From: Sympetrum striolatum
Taxonomy: Eukaryota > Arthropoda > Insecta > Odonata > Libellulidae
Reading direction: 5' to 3'
DNA: 64,000 bases
NCBI GenBank assembly: GCA_947579665.1
Contig: OX388345.1
Coordinates: 72,159,454 to 72,223,453, forward strand
The notes beneath the pieces are model-generated. The model was given only the letters and a program-made list of their open reading frames with translations. It did no database searches and was not told the DNA's origin. Both the position numbers and the translations under genes were made by a program. Numbering within the stretch: the stretch's first letter is position 1; every line of letters starts with the position of its first letter. Positions 39,974 to 52,830 of this stretch are shown piece after piece.

Positions 39974-40033
39974 TTTACGTAACAAAGATAATACGTTACG
40001 TTACTTTGTTACGTTTACGTAACAAAGATAATA
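39974..40033. repeat. Direct repeat with embedded palindrome
   Basis: TTTACGTAACAAAGATAATA (39974-39993) is repeated exactly at 40014-40033. The spacer contains the inverse, so 40004-40027 is a perfect palindrome: CTTTGTTACGT, TT, ACGTAACAAAG. The motif ACGTAAC therefore appears three times in alternating orientation within 60 bp. TTACGTAA is also the core of bZIP (PAR/C/EBP-type) binding sites, but replication slippage or a miniature element explains it equally well. Confidence 0.85.
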
Positions 40034-40656
40034 AAAGAGTTGCTCAAAGGAAAACATCAACCAAAAGTTAATTATGATGGCCAATGTACATCACCTTGCA
40101 TTGATTTTACAATTGAGATACTCACACATGAAGGTAGAAAGACGTATAAAATTAGAAAAAATCTCTCGTCAACGGAAGATACTTGGGAGAAAAATACAAG
40201 TCGCTGCCAACGCAAAACACCAGTTTCCCTCAAGCGTCATGAGTTACACATTGCTCGATACACAACAAACTTAAACATATACCACCAGATTCTGCTGACG
40301 TCAAATATACATCATCCTTTCTTTACATATCAATTCCAGTCCATTACCACCATAATAATCATAAGCCAAATTATTTTTTCAAAAATAAATCGCTAAACAA
40401 GCGAAATACGTTGGAGCGCTCGCTAATTGGCAACCAGAAATGGTGAGCGGGAATCAATCATTTCCTATCACTTTTTCTATCAGGCTATTCTGAAAAAAAT
40501 CGACGTTCGTTCGCAGTGCGGTAGCCGCGCTCTTGCGTTTCTTATTTAGACAACAGATACCCTTTAGTTCCGATCGTAAAAGTCTTCCCGGAGCAAATGG
40601 GTGGCCCACACCTGCGATTTCCCGTCTGCACCGGACCTAACGACCGAACTCTTTTA

Positions 40657-40664
40657 TGACGTCA
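40657..40664. promoter_or_regulatory. CRE-like palindrome TGACGTCA
   Basis: A perfect 8-bp CREB/ATF consensus inside a CpG-containing GC-richer islet (about 40540-41100). An 8-mer occurs by chance about once per 64 kb, so this is a candidate only. Confidence 0.2.
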
Positions 40665-43230
40665 CCATCCAGGGTTAAGTAAGGAGCAAGACGGGAAAAA
40701 AGACAAGGAAGATGGAGGCACAGATGTTTGAGAGAAAAGGCCTAAGGCGATAAAAAGTGACCGAGGAATGGGTGCGAAGTGAGGTGGGCGGCAGGGAGAG
40801 GTAGAAACGGGGGTGCGGAGGCGTGGGGGAACCCATGTAAAAGAGTTGCCAACTTCACGGTATCGGGAGGCGTGTTGTGGAAATCCATCGAGGAAAGAGG
40901 TACAAATCTTGTTTCCTTTTTGTTTCCAACTGTTCCCAATGTGATTTGGGGAATTTTTCCTCCCGAGGGTCGTGAAGGGGGAATAACTCGTAATATACTC
41001 GCGGATAATCGAGTAATCGAAAGAAGGACTTGGCGGAAATGATTGCTTTTCCAACTTCTCTTGGGGGCCAGCAGAGCTGTAACGCTAATAGAAATGGGCG
41101 TTAGATATGAATAAACATCATTTGAGTCTGCACATGGTTGCCGGACAGCACACCACACTGACCCTTAGTTTAGTTTACAGGTACCTGTTCCTGTCTTATT
41201 CAAAAAGTTACTAATTTTTAAAAGTATATCAGAATCACAGCTACGTTTTCTTCCGTATAATTTCTTAACATTATTATAATGAACAAAAGGTTATAAAGAC
41301 ATGAATAAGCTCGGAATGTGAGGAGAAAAGTTTTGAAATGATTAAAAAACCATTTTTGTAAATGATAAATAAATGCTTCTTAGGACTGCATAGCTGCTTT
41401 GAATAACTAATTTTAAAATTATTTTACGATTATAAAAAGCATAAAATGGGTTTTCGGTAAGTCGGCCGAGAAAGAGTTGGTTACAAGATAGGATCCTTCA
41501 TTTTGCAAGAGTAAGCTATAACTTAAATACAAATGACGTTAACTTCGCTAGCATTGAAGATAAATCCGTACATGTATTAACAGGTTGATAAATTGAAGAA
41601 GACACCACTATAAGTTGAATGGAATACAAACGAAAACAAAACACATTGATACATGAATGATTTGAATACCGAATCTATCGACATAATACTCCCACACATC
41701 GTAATCTCAATTCGGAAAATTCTAAAGTTAAGAAAAAATATAAAAATTAAGGTATTAAGGATCGGTTCGACCAAAAATACATATTCAATAACAAACGGTT
41801 GAAATTATTTTTTTTTAATAATCTGTCCTTCGTACGATAGCTCAGCCATTTAATAATTAAAATTAACTTTGACCCTATATAGCTGCATCAATTACGAAAA
41901 TTAAAAAAAGATGTTAGTTGAAGTGTAGATTTATTTAAACACATTTTCAAACCCGTTCAAAGAATAAGATAATAATTGCCATCTCTCTGGAAATGACAGA
42001 TGTCAGCATATAATGATGAGATAATTTACGTTTATACGAATTCGCGAGCCTTAACTAAATATATTGTTATTTTTACTAAAGAAAAAATTCTGATCTCGTA
42101 ATTCATACCAATTTGCGCAGGTTCAACTTTTTGATAAAACGAAAACAACACAAATAATGGGAAGATTGCGCAAATGCATTGCTGATTAGGCAGATGAAAA
42201 ATCCCCCAAAGAGTTGATAGCCCATGAACAGGAGGTGAAACAGGTTAAAAATGAACGGATTTATGAAGGGCAAATTCAAAACTGCGAGTAAAGCAAACTC
42301 GCCAAGCAAAATGATGAATAGCTTTTTTAGCGCATTAATTCCCATTCGGAGTTAAAATGTAGATGGGGGCATGTTTCCAGGGAGATAGGAATAACAAACA
42401 ACGTGATGAATCTCTCGAATGAAGAATGTGCAGACGAATTAAATCGATTCTCAATGTTGAAAGTAAACTTTGCGGAGAATATCCCAATCCAAACAATGTC
42501 ACAATATTATTCGTGAAGAGGAATTGCCATAGGAAGTTAAGCTGCGACCTATTTGATTATTATTTCGATTGACACAAGTAATTGAGAAATTTTATTTGGC
42601 TGAATAGCCGCGAACTTGAAAACTGATGGCTCTCATAAAGATTTCGGGGAACAGAAAGGTAAATTTAGGCATAAATTGTCATGTGATGAGTCAAAAGAAA
42701 ACAATGTTAGAATTTTTAGGAGTTTAATAATAACAAATACACCCGCGTGGCTTTGATCGGCAAAAATTATCTGATACATGCCATGAACATTTTAATATGA
42801 AATGTTAAACTTAAATTTCAAAGGCGTTTAGACAATAATTAGTAAGGGAATTTCCAAAATAATTAAAGATATTGATAAAATAAAAAGCATGGTACGAAAT
42901 TTCGACATGATAAAATGATTACCGATCTTATTGTCTCCTCATAATCAAGTGTATAATTTCGGAGGGCTTAATTTCTAAATTCCTTGAAAACGAAATTCTG
43001 ATTCTCTAAGAGTTACTTAGAAGCCTAACCGATATCAAACCTATGCGGAAACTATATGAGACATTGTTTATGAAAACTGCACCCAAAACTCAAAAAGGAG
43101 TAGCGCGAGACTGTCTTTTTAAAAATCGCTCTCATAGGGTAGTAAGCATTAAAAGAAAGTAAATTCTATATTTTTTCATACATATCCTATTTTTAAATTC
43201 CGTTTAAATTCATAGATATTTCGTTTAATT

Positions 43231-44698
43231 GAGACGTAGGTATGCCATTCTCAGTTTGGCCGATGAGCGTAAAAGGACAGTGCTGGACATAGCGTAGCGT
43301 AAGGTCGCGAGTACCAAAGGTGGACATAGACTACTAGCAAACAATAGTCTAGGAGAGAGAATTAGGCTAACAAGACAGGATGATGAATGATATAGTTCAT
43401 TTTCCTCACCAATCCATAAAGATATCAGTGAAACAAATCCATCGTGCAGCAAAATTGCGCTATGAATAAAAATTTCCATAAAATTCAACAGGGTGAAGAA
43501 AATGAATGCGATAACGCAGAATCACTCATAACAAAGTACATTTCACATAAGCGTAGTCATTAGAAACTCTAAAGCAAAGCAAATGAAAGGTGTACTTTCT
43601 CTATCCTGTATTCTATTTACGAAAGACTAAAGAAGCTCGCAGGTAATGAATGGAGACTTAGAAATCATGATTGTTTATAAAATGTATCCCCTTTAAAAAA
43701 ACTCGAAGACACAAAAAGCTCAAATGAATGGAGCTCATTCAGTTGAGAAATCAAAAATTCTATAAGAGCAATTAATTACATATGATAGCTTAACGAAAAT
43801 CAAATTTTCACACAGACTGTCCGCAAATGTTTAGGTTCGAAGACTTAGAGACGAAGACTGCCAAGAGTTAGTAGGGGGGAATGAGACTTAATAGACAGGA
43901 TGAGGGCTGAGGTAATTTCCCTAGTTTAACACAGGTAGTGAGAATGTTATAAGCGGAACATATGCATTTAAGTGAGGCACAATGACATACAAAAAGACAA
44001 TTTTATTCCCAACCTCCTTCATGCTTTTAGGGACCTCGAGTCTTTCTAAATATTAAATGTAGGAAATAAGGAGAAAATTTCGCTTTATTATACAGAGCCA
44101 TCGTAATCGTTTTCAATCGAGTCGGCGGAGCAATTTGAGGAGTAAATTGGCGGTAACGAATCGCCCACTGTTTCCATTTGATCGGTGCAATTTTTAAATC
44201 GCATTCCCCGCGCCAGATACCGTCTATAAATGCGAAATATGGCCAGATTCGCGGCGGCGATTTCGCGTTAAGCGCAGATGTTGCTCCAGATCTTTCGAGG
44301 ATATCGCGTGGACGAAGTATCGAGGTCATTTTTTGCGGAGTCTTGTGCATGCATTTTATGCAAAACGGGGAAAGCGTTGTAGATTGTTTCGCAGCATACG
44401 CAGGGATAAATATGTCTTACATATCGACAAAATATGAACCATGTAGCAAATTTGGAATTTTCGTTTTGTGGGAAATTGAGGGAGGGAAATACCCTCCTAT
44501 TAGGTGCTTAATTATTCAGAAAAGCCATAACGCCTAAAATATAATTTTTGTGTAATGCTCACCCGATGATGATGCAAATAATCGAAAGCGTGGTCGAGCG
44601 TTAAGATTAAGCATATAGGTCTGTGGTAAATTAATAAATGAATTCTTGTTAAGTTAATGGAGACGTAGCTATGCCATTTCAGACGTGGGTATGCCAAC
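43231..44698. repeat. Dispersed direct repeat of a GAGACGTAGGTATGCCATT word
   Basis: GAGACGTAGGTATGCCATT at 43231-43249 recurs with one change at 44660-44678. A third partial copy, AGACGTGGGTATGCCA, starts at 44681. The copies are 1.43 kb apart in the same orientation. They could mark the ends of an old insertion or be copies of a short repeat. The sequence between them shows no transposase. Confidence 0.5.
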
Positions 44699-45694
44699 AA
44701 TTTCTTTTATGGATTCTATATACTAGGTACCCAATGTTTTGGTTCGAATGTTCTATTATATGTTTTCTTTCTTGTTCTTTTTCGTGTTATATTTCTAGTT
44801 CTATTTAATTTTGCTCGAAGTAACAATAGGAATAAAATGAGTATCTAAAAACATTAGATGTATTTCAGTCCTAGCCCCAATTTTGAAGATCAATGCTTCC
44901 ATAGAAATAAACAAGAGAATAGGTGATAATTAGTCTTTACCTAATTAAATAAATACATTAATTCTAACGCTTATTTTCCACCAAATACAATGACATATTA
45001 CAAATAATACGAGCATATGCAGATGCAGTAATACTATAATTGCAAAAGAATGTCATCGACAATGACAGCATACAGATTAAATATACAACGTACAAATATG
45101 CATAGATAAGTAATGCAACGGTAAAATTACTTCTCATTACATTATCTTAGTACCTAAGATTAACTAAAGTGCCGAAATTCTAAAGAAAAAAATATGTTTC
45201 ATTAATTTAGCCTCAACCTTGTTCCTGGACAAGAGAAATGACGCTGAAAACCAGGAACCGGGAGGACTTCGTCGAACATTTTTTGATGGAGGCTACGGCC
45301 ACCGCAAACACGCGTGCTATAGCAGCGACGAAATAAAAGATATCTAAAACGAAACAGTGGAAATGTGAGCGAGGATTCGTAGCAGATGTGACGTAATTCC
45401 AATTCACTGTGCATGCATGCAGTTGCATCACTATTTTCCCACAGCCATTCCCCTACTTTCGTTACATCCAATCTATAAACGGAATAATTTTGCATAGATC
45501 TAGGGGGATATTGCGAAATGCATGAGTCACTTGTAAGTAAACTGTACATCTCAGGAAGAAAGCAATTTAAGCTAATTACTCTCCGCATTGGAAGTATACA
45601 TTTATGTGACTTCAACTGTTCTCTGTGTGCTATTCCAAGGATAAAACATTGAATTCAAAATAATTACACAATGTTACAAGAAAATTCACCAGTA

Positions 45695-46215
45695 GTGGAA
45701 CTTGGATAAATCAAACATCTATAATTCGAAATCATCTTCAACTCGGACTTTTTCCTTTGTCCGTACCATTTTGTATCCAAAAATATTAAGAAATCTTGGT
45801 TTATTCGAAATTTTCTAGGTAATGTTTAAGTATTTCAGCTTCAAAACCTTCCAAATTATGTGAAAATGGTCCCTTGCCCTTACCCCTTGCTAAGGCAACC
45901 AGCAATACTACAATTTGGACACAGTTTGTAATTTTGCGATAACTCGTTCATTCCCAGCTGTCGCAGCACATTGATCAATGAGAGCTCGCAAGCTATCAAT
46001 TGGTACATCATTAATTTGTATTATTTACGATTGTTTGATTATCAATGTAAACAAAACAAGATATTCTTTAATGACTATCAGAATAAATATCAGTTAGTGA
46101 TAGGTATAATGAAGTGTGCTTCCCAACCCTTACTAAGAAACTGCTTTTCTTGGAATATTTGAATAATTCGTATTTTTTACTTTGTCACTTCAGTTTCGAA
46201 TAATCCAAGTTCCAC
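45695..46215. mobile_element. Tigger-like DNA transposon relic (about 520 bp)
   Basis: Termini GTGGAACTTGGAT (45695-45707) and its exact reverse complement ATCCAAGTTCCAC (46203-46215). Beyond these, similarity continues imperfectly: ATAAATC on the left; reading in from the right, TATTCGAAACTG. 'Gt-GAAC-t-GATtATtCGAA' resembles the TIRs of pogo/Tigger elements as I know them. Inside is a 38-codon minus-strand frame (45908-46024). The element is short and degenerate, a non-autonomous or deleted copy. A TA precedes the left end at 45693-45694 with one base between, but a clean TA duplication on the right is not visible. Confidence 0.55.
45908..46024 (-). pseudogene. Short coding-like remnant inside the Tigger-like relic
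   Basis: Minus-strand frame bounded by stops, 38 codons, including VPIDSLRALIDQCAATAGNE and ending AKLQTVSKL. The amphipathic Leu/Ala pattern looks protein-like and sits inside a transposon relic, so it may be a piece of a decayed transposase. I cannot assign it to a named domain, and chance is not excluded. Confidence 0.25.
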
Positions 46216-48669
46216 AATGTTTTTGTTTCTTTCCTTCAATTCCAATCTACAGAAATTGGACACTGGGTGATTTTCAGGTCGAGTTTACGCCTAGAAGATT
46301 TCAAATTCGCAATCCTTGTATTTCAAGGCGGCCCAAACCTAAACAGAATTTTTGATTTTCGAAAAATTTTATTCGAGTTCGGTTTCGGTGAAAAGCCACT
46401 TTGAAACTTTTCGTATTACTTTCCCTGTCGGATCCAAAGGTCTTTACCCCTGCGACGTACATTTTCCCTAGCGAAAAACGTTGACGAGCGTCAGTTACAG
46501 ATCGTTGGTGAGAGCGCACTAAAAAACCCTTCTTGTACTTGAAATATCATAGTGACGAAAAATGTTTTTGGGAAATAACCTCCAGAGTGATTTTCACTAC
46601 ATCAACTTGATCTAAATTACAGACGCAATTTACAAAAAATACTCGCATATGATACCACGTGAATAGAAGCTCAGGGGCACTCATTAAATACTTTTAATTT
46701 CACTATAATTTCATGATTTCAGTATCGCAATAGCTACAGTGAAAGTTTATTCTTCCCACAGCCATTTCTACGGCACTCATTTTCTTCCGGAATTAAGATA
46801 TAAGGAACAGCGTATTTTGCATACTGAGATTAATACTATGATCTCATTATTGAATTTATTTCAAATCCTCTCGTACATACAATAAAAAGAGAGCAAAGTT
46901 TTAAACCCGTTTAGATTATCTAATTAACTCTAGACCCGTAAGTAAGTATTTAAGGTATTAAGCAATAGAGAACTTAATTTTCTCTCTCCATCGTGATTAA
47001 ATTTAAACATTTTTCCAGTTCGTGGGAAAATAATTTGGAAAATTCAATGTTAATCAGCAACTTTAAAGGTTAGTAGTCACAAATTTACACAAATGTCATC
47101 GATTCCCACGTAAATATTGGGGAATTCATAAGATAACTTTTCGAGAGGAGTAAACATTACATAGTCCAATTTAAGCCTTTAAAAGTGCCATAAAAATTTC
47201 GTAAAACCTCCTCAATTGATAATATTTTATTCTTCTGGGAAGTATTCATCTCGGAGATTGGTAGAAGACTAAAACCCTACCATTGGTAACCTAAGGCTAT
47301 GAAGAAGGATGAAGCAAATTCGAAGGAAGTGGAGCGAGGAAGTATAACCTTCCTTTCCTACATGAGCCAGAATGATAGAAGCGGAAATATTCCCCGCTAC
47401 GGCAGCAAAGTGACCACATAAATAACAGCGACAATATTAAATGCCATTATCCCTCATACTATTCTATTATCTCGGCCAAGAACAATACTGAGACAAATGT
47501 AAATAAAATTTTTTTGCGATAAAAAGCGATTGAAACATATTACCTTCATCGGGATACTATAGCAGGAATACGATACATCATGACGTTATTCACGTTTTTT
47601 CACAAAAGTGAGAGCCAACTCTTTATTGAGTTTACGTGCCTGCGGTGCTGTTCGGAGCGCATTACCCTTTTCGTATGAAATATCGCCCTGACTTATGGTC
47701 AAAGTGCAGCACGAACGGAAGAGCTTTGAGAGCACAACGAAGGGGAGTCAGAGGATATGGAGGATAGATGGGGAAAAAGCGCAAAAGGGCAGAGAGATAG
47801 ATATGGATTAAAGTTTCCCTATCACTCCCTGATACACACGCGAAAGTGCCTAGAAACCGCTAGACGGAAAGTGTATACGTAGAGAGCGTCTGAAAGCCGC
47901 GACGTCTCCTCACGCCATCTCTCCACCAAGAAACCGGAGAGTGACGGATTTGCAATGGGGGGTGATGGAAGAGAGGAGACAAGGGGAGAAAATATTTACT
48001 GCAAAGGAATTCGGACTGAGGAAATGTCAATCAAGCATCATGCTGCTACAAAAACAGACAGCAGGTCAATTCGTAAGAATAAAAAAATGTTACTCATATA
48101 TATTTCGTAATGACTAGTGTATCTTTAAGTATTGGTGGTTGAATCAGCATACATGCCGAAGATAAACAGAGGTGAAAAATAGGGGCATGACTGAGAACCG
48201 AGCCCAGGTATTAGGTATATCTCCTTGTGTACACCTAGTGGGCAAAGTTTAACATCAACGTATGTTCCACATACATATGTTATAAAATGAAATATAAAAG
48301 TGAATGTAGAAAGGCGTAACTCAATGGAATTACTTAATTATAATACGATAAATGAAAACATCAATAAATCCCCACTAGTACAAAACCATATGATGTCACC
48401 TAAACCTATTTTGCTATAAAATGCATAGAGGAATATATTGCAGAAATTTAATTCGCTCATTACAGTAAGAATAAACAAAAAGTAAAGTTATAAGTAGCAG
48501 TTGAAAATAGTCGTGAATAGAATTTATGTCAAATAGATAAATAAATTACTGTAATATAGTTTAGACACATATTATGTGAAATTACTCAACATATATGGAG
48601 GACTTTCTTTACTGAGTACACCATAGCCTTATATAAATCTGAATAATACGATTTTGAGCGTTTCTGAGC

Positions 48670-48682
48670 AAAAAAAAAAAAA
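48670..48682. repeat. Homopolymer of 13 A
   Basis: Uninterrupted run of 13 A directly after CTGAGC and before CGCTCC. No retroposed body recognised upstream. Confidence 0.7.
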
Positions 48683-49797
48683 CGCTCCCTACAGTTAGGT
48701 TGTTACTGTATGCTTTACTGTAAATCTGCCTCACGAGTATAAATCGTTTCAAGAATTGATTATATCAACAAAAGCTCAGTAATGGTGGTGATAAGTTAAC
48801 GAGACGAATTGATAAAATAATTTAATTTTCAAAACCTTTAGCAATTGGCCAATAAGCAGCTTGCTAGACATGAACATTGATATAGACAAGCAGCAACGTT
48901 GTATTTCGAACAAAAATCCTCCAAATATATGAACAAAAGTGTAACTCGCCAATAAAAAATGTAACTGTAATGCATCAAAACAACTGAAACCTTTACGAGA
49001 ATAATATTTCGAGGTCACGGATGTATATACACAATGGTCACGGAAAGAATAAAAAAAAAATTAAATTGGAGCATTAAAAGTATCGGCAAATGCGAAGGAC
49101 TTTAAAACAGAGTGGGCAGTACATTCGACCTGCTTTAACAGCGGAACAAAACGCATTTAAAAAGAATTAAACCTCGAAAGTGAGTAGGGGACCAAGGACG
49201 TAAATCTCTCAATGAAAGAGATTCGAGCAGAGGAATGGAAACAGATATTTGTGGGAAAGGTTGGAGATGATAGATGCAGCGGAGGACCGGCTTCAGATGT
49301 TTCGAGGGCCTTCCCCTGAATTTACCACGCCATTTCAACCCATTCGGACGAGATTAATAGGGTCAATTCCGCTGTCGAGCATCACTGTTTCCACCGAGCA
49401 ATTGTTTTTGTAGCTCCCACTGGGATGATTTCGCAAAACTTTTACCGCAGCATCATGGCTGAACTTTGGGGCGGACCATTCTTTTTAAATCCGATTCGTG
49501 CAGAGATGAAAGGATGAAATGTCAAGAGACGGATACAGGTGGGTGAAGAGTCAACAAAAATTAAGAAGGAATATTGCGTACGGGTATGGTAAGGAGGGAT
49601 AAATTACACCAGGAGCATAGGCAGGATTTGTCAATGGGAAGGGTTCAAGACATATTTGCCGATTTAACAGTTCTATCCCTATATCTAGGGAAATTACCCT
49701 TTTGAGGCACCTTTTCCTCGTTTGGGAACATCCTGCGATCTATCACGCTGTGCTAGAACATAGTCTCTACTCCACCAGTTTGAAACATGACATATTT

Positions 49798-49816
49798 GAT
49801 TAATTAATTAATTAAT
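49798..49816. repeat. TTAA/ATTA tetranucleotide microsatellite
   Basis: GATTAATTAATTAATTAAT, about four ATTA units, self-complementary. Confidence 0.8.
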
Positions 49817-52342
49817 ATAACATACTTTTTGTCCATAAAATATATACAATTGATATTATAAATTTAATGCATTTAGTATCCAGGTGAATTCAAGTCGATT
49901 GATATTTTAACTTTAATTTGGAGGTATTTATTCTAGGTTTAGCGACTTCTAACTAATTTTTAGGTAAAGGATGCTTTCATGAATGCATAGCCATAAACCA
50001 CATGCATGTTGCCTAAAAGTCAGGGGTAGCAGAATTACCGCCCAAAATATACCTACAGCGGTGATCGGTTACGAAGAAAAGTAGGGCATCAACGTACGTA
50101 CAGACCTCGTGTTTATCAAATCCCTTCCTAACGCATCCTTTTATTAGTAAGTTCCTTAGATAAAATGACGAAAATTTGATAACACGAGTGGTCTAAATTG
50201 AATGAAATTGTTCACCGTTAAATATTTCAGCTGAATGTCTTTGATGAAAATTTATTAACTTTATTCAGTAGCATTTTTTTCTTGCTGGCAGTTCAACTTT
50301 CCTTTTTACCAATATTTTTAGCTTTCTATAGGGAGGTAATCATATCTTCGGCGGGTCAATTTTAATATTTTAAAATAGGCAGTATTAAAATCTATTATTA
50401 TTATTAGGTACTGAAACTTAATGAATTGTGTTACGTCTCTGCATTCAAAGAAAAAAATCATTTTAAATAAATTAAGGTGAGCACTCTAGGTATAGAATCT
50501 TTGGTAGCTAAAATTCTTTGTGAAAAGCCATTTCTGGTTAAAATTGAAAACTTAGTTATCTTGCTTTAAAAAAAATTCGACCAGTTTCTGCCAACTGAAC
50601 AATTACATTCGCTCCTAAAAAGTTTGGAAATATCGGAGAATTCAGTAGTAATTGTACGAGATGGACCCACCGTATGTAATTATCAATCAGAAAATCGTGT
50701 TTGGATCACTGGAAAATGCATTAATGGTTATCAGACTAGAATGGCCCAACCATAATCATCAATATCTCTATCTCTTGAACAGCTATCCTCTTTAATTCAG
50801 AAAGCCCTGTACACCCGAACCCATTATCTGTTTCACATACTGTTCCAATCTAGGTCGTCCTCTACAGTTTTTGCTTCCCAAATCCCTTCCAGTTCAGTTT
50901 TCGTCGATCCTCACGCCGAAACCGATGACCTATCGACCTTCCCTCTTTTTGCACTGTTTTATAAAGAGTTCTTCGAAAACTCTCAAAAATGTCCATCCTG
51001 CGAGTTCGCCCTCCCGACCACTTCTTGCTACTATAAAACAGTAGAGTAGAAATTAGCCAAAATCGATAATGCAAATTCAAGTGAAGAATATTCCCTCTCT
51101 CATCAAAGTCTAAACACAAAATTGGGGCAAAGAACATTCCATTATCATCCATCCCTTAGGGTTCGCTATTTTCTGTTATTAACTTTTCTATTTTGTATTA
51201 CAGGTAGGCTAGAATTAGGGCTGAGAAGCCCCATTTCATATCCAAGCCATCCCATATCATCATCTGACCCATTATTAGGAAAAGTTAGGCCTCAGTGGAC
51301 CTTTCTTCCACCTAATTTTGTATGTTATTAAAGTAATATTAATATATAAATAGAGTAATATAATTAGTAAATATGTAGGAAATCAAAGATAACAGGGACA
51401 AATAAATACTATGAAAATAACGAAAATTACACTTTCACTAATTAAAATTCATCCACAATGATAGATGGAGCTAACCTTGAGCAAGTAAATGATGAAAACA
51501 ACTACATTCAAAATTAAAGCGTCTCCAATATTCAAAGAGAAAATAGGAAAAGTCAAAATAGCTGAATGAAATTCATCCAAACAGGAGACAGGAGGAGGTG
51601 GTAGCCCCTGTAGGAGGGAGTAATAGTATTTCATCTCAGAATAAGATAGAAAAATGGGGAAAAGACAGGATGAACTGATATAAATCTCTCTTTTTCGAGT
51701 ATATCAAAATAAAAATTTCAAATCCCAATAGAGCACGCGCTGCAAGAAGTAAATAACAATGAAAAAGTTTTTATGAATATTTATGACCGTGGATTATTGA
51801 AAAAGAGAGCCGTAAGTTTAAGATCGAGAGAGGAAATCCATCTCTGGAGAGATTAGCTCCGGTTACAACTGGAAACCGTTCGTAACGTATATCAATATCT
51901 CTTTTTATCAGTGAAGACAGAGGTAAAATTTCAAGAATAATATTGTAAACAGGAAAAGTATGCATAAATGATAACTAACTTTTAATTCACGGAGAAAATC
52001 TAGAAATAGACAACAAATAGAGAGAAAAGAAAGGTAAGTAGAATGGGAAAATAGCCTTAAACATTGATGAAAAATCTTGATTCAAATTACCACCCCTTTG
52101 CAAAGACGCGTTGAACGTATAAAAACCTACCACTTCCAGCGTGTTATTGAGAAAAAATATCATGAAATAATTTGGTATAAGCCCAAGTTTCTTTATTCTT
52201 TCAGAGTCTACTTTGTTAACGCTAATGAGAACAAAGAAATTGAATCTAAAAGGGGAAAATCTTTATCCATGAAAACATTCGAAGCCTCCATAGATATGCC
52301 ATGCGCCCGCAAAGGTTTACCGCCCTATGGTGGGTTAGCTTA

Positions 52343-52830
52343 CCGTATTAGCCCGAATATAACGCGATATTTTTCGATCGTTTATTTTCCATTAAAAAAT
52401 TGACTCGCGCTAAATTCGGGGTTTAAGTAGTCTCTCTTTTAGGAGAATGGATTGCGACAGCCTGGCAGAAGATCGAACCTGAATCGATAGTTAAATGTTT
52501 CAAGAAATGCTGCATTTCCAATGATTTAAATGGTACGGAAAATGACATTTTGTGGGAGACTGAAAGCGTGAATGAAAATACTGATGATACCGATGTAACA
52601 TAAATGAGTTCTCATTCTGAAAACAGTTCAGATTATGAATAAACATTACTTAATTTTATTGACATGAATGTAACCTGTTATTAGCTATAATTACCTAAAT
52701 AAATGCCTATCTGATTGAATTTTACTTTCTTTAAATTCTTTTATGAGTATTATTTTTTTTTCTAAATATCTTTATGAAAATTTCGGAGTCGCATTCAATT
52801 CGGGATCGCGTTATATTCGAGCTAATACGG
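52343..52830 (+). mobile_element. Internally deleted pogo/Tigger-type (Tc1/mariner) transposon
   Basis: 25-bp terminal inverted repeats at 52343-52367 and 52806-52830, differing at one base. They start CCGTATTAGC, continue CGAATATAACGCGA, and are flanked by TA on both sides (52341-52342 and 52831-52832), as for Tc1/mariner insertion. Total length is 488 bp against 2-3 kb for a complete Tigger. Inside is the 3' end of a transposase frame in plus orientation (52427-52603), so this copy lost the DNA-binding and catalytic regions while keeping both ends. It lies opposite to NOS1AP transcription. The near-identical TIRs indicate a moderately young insertion or one mobilised in trans. Confidence 0.9.
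52427..52603 (+). pseudogene. C-terminal remnant of a Tigger/pogo transposase
   Basis: Follows a TAA at 52424-52426 and ends at TAA 52601-52603. It includes GEWIATAWQKI, then EPESIVKCFKKCCISNDL, then NGTENDILWE and an acidic tail. The W-I-x-x-A-W ... I-V-x-x-F-K-K-C-x-I-S-N-x-L-[ND]-G-T-E-[ND]-D pattern is the characteristic region after the DDE domain in Tigger/Jerky-type transposases, followed in the family by an acidic tail, as here. After the stop the same frame continues with Ser/Asp/Glu-rich codons to a second TAA near 52640, so the first stop may be a mutation. No ATG, HTH/CENP-B domain or DDE residues remain; it is not functional. Confidence 0.85.

Noticed and set aside
43201..44700. 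LTR retrotransposon bounded by the repeated GAGACGTAGGTATGCC words
   Set aside because: The repeats are about 19 bp, without TG...CA ends, primer-binding site or polyprotein frames.
52077..52403. 108-codon plus-strand frame
   Set aside because: It crosses the left end of the 52343-52830 transposon and so joins unrelated sequences; no family resemblance.
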